Below are positions 27,477 to 35,608 of a DNA stretch of 64,000 nucleotides, one piece after another (the first letter of the stretch is position 1; each line of letters opens with the position of its first letter). The stretch covers positions 124,001-188,000 of the forward strand of contig NZ_BAAAOK010000010.1 in NCBI RefSeq assembly GCF_039530285.1. The letters are read 5' to 3'. A program made the position numbers and the translations under genes. The notes beneath the pieces are model-generated. The model was not told the DNA's origin and searched no databases. It saw nothing but the letters and a program-made list of their open reading frames with translations. Origin of the DNA: Actinomadura_C alba. GTDB taxonomy: Bacteria; Actinomycetota; Actinomycetes; Streptosporangiales; Streptosporangiaceae.

Positions 27477-27521
27477 GATCACGTGGATCGCGTAGATCGT
27501 CCAGATCGCGTCGATTGTCCA
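27477..27521. repeat. Five tandem 9-bp repeats in the MocR/YczE intergenic region
   Basis: Consecutive 9-mers GATCACGTG, GATCGCGTA, GATCGTCCA, GATCGCGTC and GATTGTCCA occupy 27477-27521. Units 2-3 and 4-5 also form an 18-bp direct repeat ending in GTCCA. MocR dimers often bind direct repeats, so this may be the operator; simple slippage is the alternative. Confidence 0.7.
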
Positions 27522-27611
27522 GTCCACTTTCGTTGATTGGCTATTTAGTACCACGCCACTGTATGGCTTACTAGTGCCAATTGTGCTCTTTCAGGGAAGT
27601 GGATCAAGATA

Positions 27612-28316
27612 GTGGCCTTGTTGATACGTCGTCTGGTGCAGCTTTACGTGGGACTGGCCCTGTACGGGCTGGGCATCGCGCTTCAGGTGGCCTCGACCCT
27701 CGGCAACGACCCGTGGGACGTCCTCCACCAAGGGCTGTCGCTGCGCCTGGGCCTGTCGATAGGCGCCTGGATCAACATCGTGGGCCTGCTGGTGCTGCTG
27801 CTCTGGATCCCGCTCCGGCAGCGGCCGGGGATCGGCACCGTGAGCAACGCGCTTCTCGTGGGCGTGTTCGCCGATCTCTTCCTGCACGTGCTGCCGCGTC
27901 CGGACGGCCTCGCGCCACGGTGGGCCTATCTCGTCGCGGCCGTTCTCATCGGCGGATTCGCCACCGGCTGCTACATCGGTGCCGGCTTGGGACCTGGGCC
28001 GCGTGACGGCCTCATGACCGGTCTCGCCCGGCGCGGGCATTCCATCCGCAAGGTGCGCACCGGCATCGAGCTGACCGTGCTCGCGGCAGGCTGGCTGCTG
28101 GGCGGCACCGTGGGCCTCGGTACCCTTGTGTACGCGGTGGCCATCGGTCCTCTCGCGCACGTGTTCGTCCCGGCGTTGGCGATCAAGCCCCGGCCGGCGG
28201 CCGGGGAGCGGCCCGAGGGCCCGCGGGCGGAGCCGTCCTCGCATGATCCGGCACCGCATGATCTGGCACCGCATGATCTGGCACCGCATGATCCGGTGCT
28301 CATTACCGAACGTTGA
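27612..28316 (+). CDS. YczE/YitT-type membrane protein
   Basis: A protein of 234 residues, the first 200 forming about five membrane spans. The N-terminal pattern is characteristic of YczE proteins: LVQLYVGLALYGLGIALQV, then STLGNDPWDVLHQGLSLRLG. Later come GTVSNALLVGVFADLFLHVL and ATGCYIGAGLGPGPRDGLMTGL. The GTG at 27612 is preceded by a purine-rich AAGTGGATCAAGAT. It is probably controlled by the divergent MocR protein. Function unknown, perhaps transport linked to vitamin B6 or a PLP-derived ligand (inference). The C-terminus carries a hydrophilic five-residue repeat, HDLAP, four times. Confidence 0.85.
   Translation: MALLIRRLVQLYVGLALYGLGIALQVASTLGNDPWDVLHQGLSLRLGLSIGAWINIVGLLVLLLWIPLRQRPGIGTVSNALLVGVFADLFLHVLPRPDGLAPRWAYLVAAVLIGGFATGCYIGAGLGPGPRDGLMTGLARRGHSIRKVRTGIELTVLAAGWLLGGTVGLGTLVYAVAIGPLAHVFVPALAIKPRPAAGERPEGPRAEPSSHDPAPHDLAPHDLAPHDPVLITER
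28241..28300 (+). repeat. Four in-frame 15-bp repeats encoding HDxAP
   Basis: GCATGATCCGGCACC and near-copies lie at 28241, 28256, 28271 and 28286; units 2 and 3 are identical. They sit in the last codons of the YczE-type gene and encode HDPAP, HDLAP, HDLAP and HDPVL, a histidine/aspartate-rich cytosolic tail just before the stop. Confidence 0.9.
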
Positions 28317-28474
28317 CCGGTTCATTACACACTGTTGAATAGCTGCCGGATATGGTCAACCGTACTTTAGGGTTCCGGGCCATCCGGAACCGGTCGGCGA
28401 GTGCGGACGATCCGGCGAGTCCGGTGGGATCCAGGCGCTCGCGCCCCCTTGCCCGCTTGTGAGAGGACTCGTCC

Positions 28475-29980
28475 GTGACCACGAGCTCCGTCGCCGGGCG
28501 GCCGCCGGACCGCACGTTCTTCGGCCACCCGCGCGCGCTCGCCACGCTCTTCATGACGGAGATGTGGGAGCGGTTCAGCTACTACGGCATGCGTGCGATC
28601 CTCGTGCTCTTCCTGTCCGCCTCGGTCCTGGAGGGCGGCCTCGGGCTGAACGGGGGGACGGCGAAGGCCCTCGTCGGCGTCTACATGGCGTCGGTCTATC
28701 TCGTCGCGCTCCCGGGCGGGTGGATCTCCGACCGCATCCTCGGCACCCGCCGGTGCGTCCTGCTCGGCGGGGTCATCATCATGCTGGGGCACATCTCGCT
28801 GGCCGTCCCGGCCGGTGCCGGCTTCGCCTTCGCCGGCCTCGCCCTGATCGTCGTGGGCACCGGCCTGCTCAAGCCCAACGTCACCGCGATCGTCGGGCAT
28901 CTCTACAAGGGCGACGAGGACGCGCGCCGTGACGCCGGGTTCTCGCTGTTCTACATGGGCGTCAACATCGGCGCGCTGCTCGGCCCGGCGATCGCCGGCA
29001 CGCTCGGCCAGAAGGTCGGCTGGCATGTGGGCTTCGGCGCCGCGGCCGTGGGCATGGCGTTCGGCCTGGCACAGTACGCGTTCGGCCGGCGGCCGCCCGG
29101 CGACGATGCGCCGCCGCACCGGCTGACCCCCGAGGAGCGCCGGCGCTTCACACGGTACGCCGTGCGGGGCGTCGCGGTGGTGGTGGTCGTGGTCGCCCTC
29201 GCCGCCGTCACCGGGGCGTTCACGCTCGACGGCGTGACCTGGGCGCTCACCGTCATCACTATCCTCGTCGCGGCCGGATACTTCGCGTTCATGTTCTACG
29301 GGAGCCACGGGATCACTCCAGAGGAGCGGGTCCGGCTCAAGGCCTACGCCTGGCTGTTCGTCGCCGCCGCGATCTTCCAGATGATCTATGACCAGGCCGC
29401 GACGGAGCTGACGGCGTTCGCCCACGACAAGACCGACCTGTCCTTCGGCGGTTGGAACATGCCGTCGAGCTGGCTGCAGTCGGCCAACCCGATCATGGTC
29501 CTGCTCCTGGCCCCGGTCCTCGCCGGGCTGTGGATACGGCTCGGCGACCGGGTGAGCACCGCCGTGAAGTTCGCGATCGGCCTGGCGCTCGCCGGCGCGT
29601 CCTTCCTGCTCATGGCGGCCGCGGCCACCGCCGCGTCGGACGGCACCCGGGTGTCGGCCCTGTGGCTGCTCGGCACCTACGTCATCCAGACGGTCGGCGA
29701 GCTGTCCCTGTACCCGGTCGGCCTGTCGGTGACGGTCAAGCTGGCGCCGGCCGCCTTCGCCGGCCAGATGATGGGCCTGTGGTTCCTGGCGACCGCGGTC
29801 GGCGACGCGGTCGGCGGCCAGGTGACCCGGCTCTCCGGCACCGTGCTCTCGCAGCCCCTGTACTTCATGTGCCTCGGCCTGCTCGCGATCGCCGCCGCGA
29901 TGGTGCTCGCGATGTTCACCAGGCCGCTGCGGCGGCTGATGTCCGAGCGGCCGGAACCGGTGATGGCCGCCTCCGGGTGA
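28475..29980 (+). CDS. Proton-dependent peptide transporter (POT/PTR2 family)
   Basis: A protein of 501 residues with about 12-14 membrane spans. The POT signature is at the N-terminus: LFMTEMWERFSYYGMRAILVLF, including the ExxER-like proton-coupling residues. Later come FSLFYMGVNIGALLGPAIAGTLG (PTR2 signature) and QTVGELSLYPVGLSVTVKLAP. It imports di- and tripeptides with protons. The GTG start at 28475 has GAGAGGA ahead of it. It is a single-gene unit convergent with the propionyl-CoA synthetase gene. An AT-richer leader with TTGAAT near 28333 may hold its promoter. Confidence 0.92.
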   Translation: MTTSSVAGRPPDRTFFGHPRALATLFMTEMWERFSYYGMRAILVLFLSASVLEGGLGLNGGTAKALVGVYMASVYLVALPGGWISDRILGTRRCVLLGGVIIMLGHISLAVPAGAGFAFAGLALIVVGTGLLKPNVTAIVGHLYKGDEDARRDAGFSLFYMGVNIGALLGPAIAGTLGQKVGWHVGFGAAAVGMAFGLAQYAFGRRPPGDDAPPHRLTPEERRRFTRYAVRGVAVVVVVVALAAVTGAFTLDGVTWALTVITILVAAGYFAFMFYGSHGITPEERVRLKAYAWLFVAAAIFQMIYDQAATELTAFAHDKTDLSFGGWNMPSSWLQSANPIMVLLLAPVLAGLWIRLGDRVSTAVKFAIGLALAGASFLLMAAAATAASDGTRVSALWLLGTYVIQTVGELSLYPVGLSVTVKLAPAAFAGQMMGLWFLATAVGDAVGGQVTRLSGTVLSQPLYFMCLGLLAIAAAMVLAMFTRPLRRLMSERPEPVMAASG

Positions 29981-30004
29981 CCGACCGGCACGGCCGGTGG
30001 ACGG

Positions 30005-31903
30005 TCACGTCGTCGGCCGCAGGATCGGCCGCAGCGCGTCCAGCACCGAGGCGTCCTCGATGGTCGAGGGCACCGGGACCTCCCGGCCGTCGGCCAGGCC
30101 GCGCATGGTGCCACGCAGGATCTTGCCCGAGCGCGTCTTCGGCAGCGCCGGTACGATCGCGACCTCCTTGAACGACGCGACCGGGCCGACCTGGCGCCGC
30201 ACCGCGCCGACGAGCTCCGAGCGCAGCTGTGCCGCATCGATCGCGGCGTCGCTCTTGAGCACGACGAACCCTCGCGGCACCTGGCCCTTCAGCTCGTCGC
30301 CCACGCCGATGACGGCGCACTCGGCGACCGCGGGGTGAGCGGCGATCACCTCCTCCATCACCCCGGTGGAGAGCCGGTGCCCGGCCACGTTGATCACATC
30401 GTCGGTGCGGCCCATGACCCACACGTAGCCGTCCTCGTCGATCCGCCCGCCGTCTCCGGTGAGGTAGTGGCCGGGATACCGGGTCAGGTACGACTGGACG
30501 AACCGCTCGTCGTCCTGCCACAGCGTGGGCAGCGTGCCCGGTGGAAGGGGCAGGCGGATCACGATGTCGCCGTCCGCGCCGGGCTCGGCCTCGCGCCCGT
30601 CCGGCGCGAGCACCCGTACGTCGTAACCGGGCACCGGCACGCTCGGGGAACCCGGCTTCACCGCCATGGGCTCGAGCCCGCGCGGGTTCGCGACGATCGG
30701 CCAGCCCGTCTCGGTCTGCCACCAATGGTCGATGACCGGCCGGTCGAGTGCCCGCGACGCCCACTGGTAGGTGTCGGGATCGAGCCGCTCCCCGGCGAGG
30801 AACAGCGTCTCCAGCGCCGAGAGGTCGTAGGCCCCGAGGAGCTCGGCCTGCGGGTCCTCCTTCTTGACGGCCCGGATGGCGGTGGGCGCGGTGAACATCG
30901 CCTTGACCCCGTGCTCGGAGGCGACCCGCCAGAAGGCGCCGGCGTCCGGCGTGCCGACCGGCTTGCCCTCGTACAACACGGTCGTGCAGCCGGTGAGCAG
31001 CGGCGCGTACACGATGTAGGAGTGCCCGACGACCCAGCCGACATCGGACGCGGCCCAGAAGACGTCGCCGGGCCCGACACCGTAGACGTTCTCCATGGAC
31101 CAGCGCAGGGCGACCGCGTGGCCGCCGTTGTCGCGGACGACGCCCTTCGGACGGCCGGTGGTGCCGGACGTGTAGAGGATGTACAGCGGATCGGTGGCCG
31201 CCACCGGAACGCATTCCGCCGGCGCGGCGCCCGTGACCGCCTCGTCCCAGTCGAGGTCGCGCGGGCGGGTCAGCTCCGCGTGGCCGCCCGGCGCGGGCGC
31301 CTCGGGCCGCTGGAGGATCACGCAGTGGTTGACCTGGTGCGCGGACAGCTCCAGCGCCGCGTCGAGCATCGGCTTGTACGGGACGACCCGCGATCCCTCG
31401 ATGCCGCAGGACGCCGAGACGACGACCTTCGGGCGCGCGTCGTCGATCCGTACCGCCAGCTCCTTCGGCGCGAAGCCGCCGAACACGGTCGAGTGCACGG
31501 CACCGAGCCGCGCGCACGCCAGCATGGCGATGACCGCCTGCGGCACCATCGGCAGGTAGAGGACCACCCGGTCGCCGCGGTCGACGCCGAGGGCGCGCAG
31601 CGCGCCCGCGAACAGCGCCACCTCGCCGGTGAGCTCGCGGTAGGTGTAGGAGCGCCGCGTGCCGGTCACCGGGCTGTCGTAGATCAACGCGAGCCGGCCG
31701 CCGTGACCGTCCTCGACGTGGCGGTCCAGGGCGTTCTCGCAGGTGTTCAGCTCACCGCCGGTGAACCAGCGGTAGAAGGGCGGTGCTCCGTCGTCGAGCA
31801 CCCGGTCCGGGGGCGTGCGCCAGCGGATGTCACGGGCTGCCACCCCCCAGAACCGGGTGGGATCGCTGATGCTCCGTTCGTACGCGGCCGTGTACGCGCC
31901 CAT
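30005..31903 (-). CDS. prpE: Propionyl-CoA synthetase (AMP-forming)
   Basis: A protein of 632 residues, an acetyl-CoA-synthetase-like adenylating enzyme. It opens YTAAYERSISDPTRFWG, which is more PrpE- than Acs-like. Motifs are the AMP-binding loop YILYTSGTTGRPKG near residue 245, DHWWQTETGWPI near residue 395, YLTGDGGRIDEDGYVWVMGR and the catalytic lysine in KTRSGKILRGTMR near residue 595. It makes propionyl-CoA, possibly also acetyl-CoA, from the acid, ATP and CoA. ATG 31903 has GGAGGG at the right distance. A longer reading would run antisense through the neighbouring MFS gene and is rejected. Confidence 0.85.
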   Translation of the reverse strand: MGAYTAAYERSISDPTRFWGVAARDIRWRTPPDRVLDDGAPPFYRWFTGGELNTCENALDRHVEDGHGGRLALIYDSPVTGTRRSYTYRELTGEVALFAGALRALGVDRGDRVVLYLPMVPQAVIAMLACARLGAVHSTVFGGFAPKELAVRIDDARPKVVVSASCGIEGSRVVPYKPMLDAALELSAHQVNHCVILQRPEAPAPGGHAELTRPRDLDWDEAVTGAAPAECVPVAATDPLYILYTSGTTGRPKGVVRDNGGHAVALRWSMENVYGVGPGDVFWAASDVGWVVGHSYIVYAPLLTGCTTVLYEGKPVGTPDAGAFWRVASEHGVKAMFTAPTAIRAVKKEDPQAELLGAYDLSALETLFLAGERLDPDTYQWASRALDRPVIDHWWQTETGWPIVANPRGLEPMAVKPGSPSVPVPGYDVRVLAPDGREAEPGADGDIVIRLPLPPGTLPTLWQDDERFVQSYLTRYPGHYLTGDGGRIDEDGYVWVMGRTDDVINVAGHRLSTGVMEEVIAAHPAVAECAVIGVGDELKGQVPRGFVVLKSDAAIDAAQLRSELVGAVRRQVGPVASFKEVAIVPALPKTRSGKILRGTMRGLADGREVPVPSTIEDASVLDALRPILRPTT

Positions 31904-31980
31904 CTGCCCTCCTCGATGGCGACCCCGGAAACAGGTCGCCCTCCTATGGGGCGATCTTTCGGCCGATTCGTCAAGGACCG

Positions 31981-33456
31981 TCAGGCGGTCGCCCGCGCGT
32001 CGCCCGGCCGCGTCAGCGGCCGGTCGCGGTGCCGGACGCCGTGTACCGCGGCGACCACCGCGGCCACCAGGGCGCCGAGGGACACCACGACGAAGCAGAC
32101 GACGTAGGCGTGCAGCGAGGGGGTCGAGGTGTGGGCGATCGTGCTGCCGGTCAGCACGGCGGCGGTGACCGCCCCGGCGACGCTTCCGCCGGTCGTGCGG
32201 ACGAGCGAGTTGATGCCGCTCGCGATGCCGCTCTGGTCCATGGGGACGTGCTGTACGGCGAGCGTGCCGAGCGCGGCGTAGGCGATGCCGAAACCGACGC
32301 CCTGGATCGCGCCGAAGGCCAGGACATCGAACACGTGCTCGTTGGACACCGCGAGCCACAGGTAACTGATCCCGGCGAACAGTGAGCCGATCGCGAGCGT
32401 GAAGGCGGCGCCGATGGCGGCGGCGATCCGGCCGGCGAAGAACGAGCAGGCGAGCATCGTGACAGTACTCGGGAGCGTGTACAGGCCGACGTCGAGAACG
32501 GAGCCGCCGAGGCCGTAGCCGACCTCCGGAGGCGTCTGGACGAAGGTCGAGATCAGCGTGAACGCGGCGAACATGGAGAAGCCCAGCAGCATCGAGATGA
32601 CGTTCGCCGACAGCGACTTCGCGCCGACGAGCAGTTCCAGCCGCACGAGCGGGTACCGCACGTTCAGCTCGATGACCACCCACGCCGCGCACAGGATCGC
32701 GGCGGCCGCGAACAGCCCGAGAGTGGCGCCGGACGTCCATCCCCAGCCGTTGCCCTCGCTGATGGCGAGGAGCAGGCAGACCAGCCAGCCGGCGAGCGCC
32801 AGCGCGCCGAGCAGGTCGGGGCGCCCGCCCGAGCGTCCGCCGACGTCGCGGGCGGTCTTGCCGACCAGGACCAGCCCGATGGCGGCGAGCGAGGCGGCGA
32901 TCCAGAACACGGGGTGGTGGCTCTGCGTGCGGTCCGCGATGAGCCCGGTGACGATCATGCCGAGCGTGCCGCCGACGCCCATGGTGGCGCTCACCACTCC
33001 GATGGCGGTCGTGACCTTCTCACGGGGGAAGGTGTCGCGGATCATGCCGATGGCGAGCGGGATCATCGCCGACGAGGTGCCCTGAAGGGCGCGGCCGGCG
33101 ATCAGCACGCTGAGCGAGTCGGCGACGGCGCAGATGATCGATCCGGCGAGCAGCAGTCCCATCGCGGTGAGGATCATCCGCTTCTTGCCGTACATGTCAC
33201 CGAAGCGCGACAGCAGTGGCGTCGCCACCGCGCCGGCGAGCAGTGAGGCCGTGAACACCCAGGTCACCGAGGTGACCGATACGTCGAAGGAGGCCATGAG
33301 GCGGGGCAGGAGCGGGATCACGAGCGTCTGCTGCACCGAGACCACCATCCCGGCCACCGCGAGGGCCAGCAACGTGAGCCTGATGTGGGACGGCCGGATC
33401 GACGGCGCCGGTTCCCCCACCTCGTCGGGAACAGTATTGACGGCGCTCTCTGGCAT
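31981..33456 (-). CDS. MFS exporter, DHA2-like (about 14 spans)
   Basis: About 491 residues. Many hydrophobic helices are seen from LTLLALAVAGMVVSVQQTLVI onward. Motif A-like sequence RFGDMYGKKRMIL lies in loop 2-3, and motif C-like GVVSATMGVGGTLGMIVTG in helix 5. The pattern fits drug:proton antiporters of the DHA2 type. The start at 33456 (MPESAVNT) is preferred; a reading from 33534 adds basic sequence. The upstream region carries two inverted repeats, so a repressor probably controls it, but none is encoded next to it. Confidence 0.87.
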   Translation of the reverse strand: MPESAVNTVPDEVGEPAPSIRPSHIRLTLLALAVAGMVVSVQQTLVIPLLPRLMASFDVSVTSVTWVFTASLLAGAVATPLLSRFGDMYGKKRMILTAMGLLLAGSIICAVADSLSVLIAGRALQGTSSAMIPLAIGMIRDTFPREKVTTAIGVVSATMGVGGTLGMIVTGLIADRTQSHHPVFWIAASLAAIGLVLVGKTARDVGGRSGGRPDLLGALALAGWLVCLLLAISEGNGWGWTSGATLGLFAAAAILCAAWVVIELNVRYPLVRLELLVGAKSLSANVISMLLGFSMFAAFTLISTFVQTPPEVGYGLGGSVLDVGLYTLPSTVTMLACSFFAGRIAAAIGAAFTLAIGSLFAGISYLWLAVSNEHVFDVLAFGAIQGVGFGIAYAALGTLAVQHVPMDQSGIASGINSLVRTTGGSVAGAVTAAVLTGSTIAHTSTPSLHAYVVCFVVVSLGALVAAVVAAVHGVRHRDRPLTRPGDARATA

Positions 33457-33538
33457 GAAGGGGGCCTCTCGTCGTTCTCTGATGCCGGTGCTGTGCTGCG
33501 CTGTGCTGGGCCGATGGTGCGCCTGGGCGAGCATACAA

Positions 33539-33589
33539 GTTAGTTGTCTTAGGCAATCAACTGGTTATTGGTCCTGATAAATCAGTTGA
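33539..33589. promoter_or_regulatory. Two inverted repeats upstream of the MFS exporter
   Basis: The near-palindrome TTGTCTTAGGCAA (33544-33556), extended imperfectly to 33539-33561, is of the size and type bound by MarR proteins. It overlaps a perfect 7-bp inverted repeat, TCAACTG (33557-33563) and CAGTTGA (33583-33589). The region is markedly AT-richer than its flanks and lies between the divergent MFS and rtcB genes. Confidence 0.5.
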
Positions 33590-33657
33590 AACAAAAGAGG
33601 TCTGTCTGGCGTCATAGATCACGGTTTGGAGCTCACACCGATGGAGAGGAGCAGGTG

Positions 33658-34851
33658 ATGCCGTACCAGACGCTGGAGGGCGCGCGGGCCCCGATCCGCA
33701 TGTGGGCCGACCCGGCGACGGTAGAGGCGGGCGCGCTGAACCAGCTGCGCAACGTCTCGGGCCTGCCCTGGGTGCAGGGCCTCGCGGTGATGCCCGACGT
33801 GCACTACGGCAAGGGCGCGACGGTCGGCTCTGTGATCGCCATGCGCGACGCCGTGTCGCCCGCCGCGGTCGGCGTCGACATCGGCTGCGGGATGACCGCG
33901 GTGAAGTCGAGCCTGACCGTCGAGGACATGCCGGACGACCTCGGCCGCCTGCGCGCCAAGATCGAGAAGGCGGTGCCGGTCGGCCGTGGCTCGCACAAGG
34001 ACCCCGTCGACCCGTCGGCGGTGCACGGACTCAAGGAGCGCGGCTGGTACGACTTCTGGCAGGGCTTCGAGGAACTGACCCCTGCCGTGCGCGGGCGCCT
34101 CGGCCGGGCGCGCTCGCAGATGGGCTCGCTCGGTTCGGGCAACCACTTCCTCGAGGTCTGCGCGGACGTCGACGGCGCGGTGTGGATCGTGCTGCACTCC
34201 GGCTCGCGCAACATCGGCAAGGAGCTGGCCGAGCACCACGTCGAGATCGCGCAGCGGCTGCCGCACAACCAGGACCTGCCGGACCGGGACCTCGCCGTCT
34301 TCGTCGCCGGGACGCCCAAGATGGCGGCGTACCGCCGCGATCTGTTCTGGGCGCAGGAGTACGCGCGCCGCAACCGCGCGGTCATGCTCGCGCTCGTCCA
34401 GAACGTCGTGACGCGCTACTTCACCGGCCGCCGCGTGAAGTGGGACGAGCTGATCTCGTGCCATCACAACTACGTGGCCGAAGAGGTGTACGACGACGTC
34501 GAGCTGCTGGTCACCCGCAAGGGCGCGATCCGGGCGGGCGAGGGCGACCTCGGCATCATCCCGGGCTCGATGGCCACCGGTACCTACATCGTCCGGGGGC
34601 TCGGCAACACTGACGCCTACAACTCGGCATCGCACGGGGCCGGCCGGCGGATGAGCCGCAACCAGGCCAAGCGCACCTTCACCGTGGACGACCTCGTGGC
34701 ACAGACGCGGGGCGTCGAGTGCCGCAAGGACGCGGGCGTCATCGACGAGATCCCGGGGGCCTACAAGGACCTCGAGTCGGTGATGGAGGCGCAGTCGGAT
34801 CTGGTCGAGGTCGTCGCGCACCTGCGCCAGCTGATCTGCGTGAAGGGCTGA
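33658..34851 (+). CDS. rtcB: RtcB-type RNA ligase
   Basis: A protein of 397 residues. RtcB joins RNA 3'-phosphate or 2',3'-cyclic phosphate ends to 5'-OH ends using GTP and Mn, and serves RNA repair. Metal ligands are visible: Cys77 in VGVDIGCGM, GSGNHFLEV, LHSGSRNIG and ISCHHNYVAEE. The histidine that is guanylylated sits in SASHGAGRRMSR near residue 325. ATG 33658 follows GAGAGGAG. The last codons and stop, LICVKG*, lie within a 21-bp sequence that recurs exactly at 39295-39315. This marks the gene end as the attachment point of the inserted block downstream. Confidence 0.95.
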   Translation: MPYQTLEGARAPIRMWADPATVEAGALNQLRNVSGLPWVQGLAVMPDVHYGKGATVGSVIAMRDAVSPAAVGVDIGCGMTAVKSSLTVEDMPDDLGRLRAKIEKAVPVGRGSHKDPVDPSAVHGLKERGWYDFWQGFEELTPAVRGRLGRARSQMGSLGSGNHFLEVCADVDGAVWIVLHSGSRNIGKELAEHHVEIAQRLPHNQDLPDRDLAVFVAGTPKMAAYRRDLFWAQEYARRNRAVMLALVQNVVTRYFTGRRVKWDELISCHHNYVAEEVYDDVELLVTRKGAIRAGEGDLGIIPGSMATGTYIVRGLGNTDAYNSASHGAGRRMSRNQAKRTFTVDDLVAQTRGVECRKDAGVIDEIPGAYKDLESVMEAQSDLVEVVAHLRQLICVKG

Positions 34852-34854
34852 ACG
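34834..34854 (+). repeat. Left copy of 21-bp direct repeat (putative attL) at the rtcB 3' end
   Basis: A perfect 21-bp copy, starting ATCTGCGTGA and ending GGGCTGAACG, covers the last five codons of rtcB, its stop and three further bases. The identical sequence occurs at 39295-39315. Bases on either side of the two copies do not match. Confidence 0.85.
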
Positions 34855-34923
34855 CCCGCGCCGACCTCCGGTGCTGTGCGTCTTCACTCCTGTGAGGGCA
34901 CGTGCGGGGCGGCGATGAAGAGA

Positions 34924-34953
34924 CGGCCTCGCTCCCCTCGGGGGGCGGGGCCG
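34924..34953 (-). terminator. Hairpin after the minus-strand island operon
   Basis: CGGCCTCGCTCCCC (34924-34937) pairs with GGGGGGCGGGGCCG (34940-34953) at 12 of 14 positions, with a very short loop. It lies 24 bases past the stop of the C39-like gene. There is no T run on the minus strand. Confidence 0.45.
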
Positions 34954-34977
34954 CTCGTCGTGTCCGCTGCTCGGCGC

Positions 34978-35592
34978 CTACAGGTGGATCAGTACGCCGC
35001 GGCCGGCGTAGAACCGGTCGAACGTGCCCAGGTCTACGCGCGCGTGCTCCTGGCTTCGGCCGGGCAGGCCGGACGGGTTGTGTACCAGGAGGTGCTGCGG
35101 GCCGGTGCCGGTGACGAGTACGAGGTGCCCGCCGCGCTTGGGCGGTGTTCGTTCGGGCCAGCGGATCCACGGGTGCACCGAGATGATCGCGAGGCCTCCG
35201 GCGTGGACCGTCTCGGCGATGTCGGCGTGCGGCAATTGCCCGCGAACGGTGGCCTTGATGCCACACCGGTCGGTGATCCAGCTTGCGAACGGTGCGTAGA
35301 TCAGCCCGTCGACGCGGTCGGGGTGCCGGATGTATCCGCCGGCGAGCGTGCACTCCTCGGCGAGCGGGACGCTCGGCGGCACCGGGTCGCCCCGGTGAGC
35401 GAGGATCATCCGCAGGCATGCCATGCCGCAGATCCGCCATGACCAGAACTCGTACTCGGCCGCGGTGGCCGCACCGGAGTCGGCCCAGCGCGGGTCCTGG
35501 GACGCCGGAAGGGAGCCCGTCACGATCTGCTCCACGAGATCGGCGGACTCCCACTGGCTGTAGTACGGCACGGCGTGACGGGTGGTCTGCAC
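34978..35592 (-). CDS. C39-like papain-fold peptidase
   Basis: A protein of 204 residues of the C39-like (Peptidase_C39_2) group. The likely nucleophile is Cys54 in WSWRICGMACLRMIL, the histidine is in KRGGHLVLVTG near residue 153, and the following LLVHNPSGLPG supplies the Asn/Asp. No signal peptide or transporter domain is present, so it acts in the cytosol and is not a bacteriocin exporter. It follows the Ddl-like ligase by 16 bases, as the last gene of a minus-strand operon. A role in trimming or transferring a peptide made by that ligase is inference. Confidence 0.72.
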   Translation of the reverse strand: MQTTRHAVPYYSQWESADLVEQIVTGSLPASQDPRWADSGAATAAEYEFWSWRICGMACLRMILAHRGDPVPPSVPLAEECTLAGGYIRHPDRVDGLIYAPFASWITDRCGIKATVRGQLPHADIAETVHAGGLAIISVHPWIRWPERTPPKRGGHLVLVTGTGPQHLLVHNPSGLPGRSQEHARVDLGTFDRFYAGRGVLIHL

Positions 35593-35608
35593 GAAGGGGC
35601 AGGTTATA

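Noticed and set aside
31904..32740. A 279-residue upstream extension of the propionyl-CoA synthetase frame
   Set aside because: It runs through the MFS exporter gene in another frame of the same strand, is arginine- and proline-rich, and the conserved enzyme begins at ATG 31903 with a good GGAGGG site.
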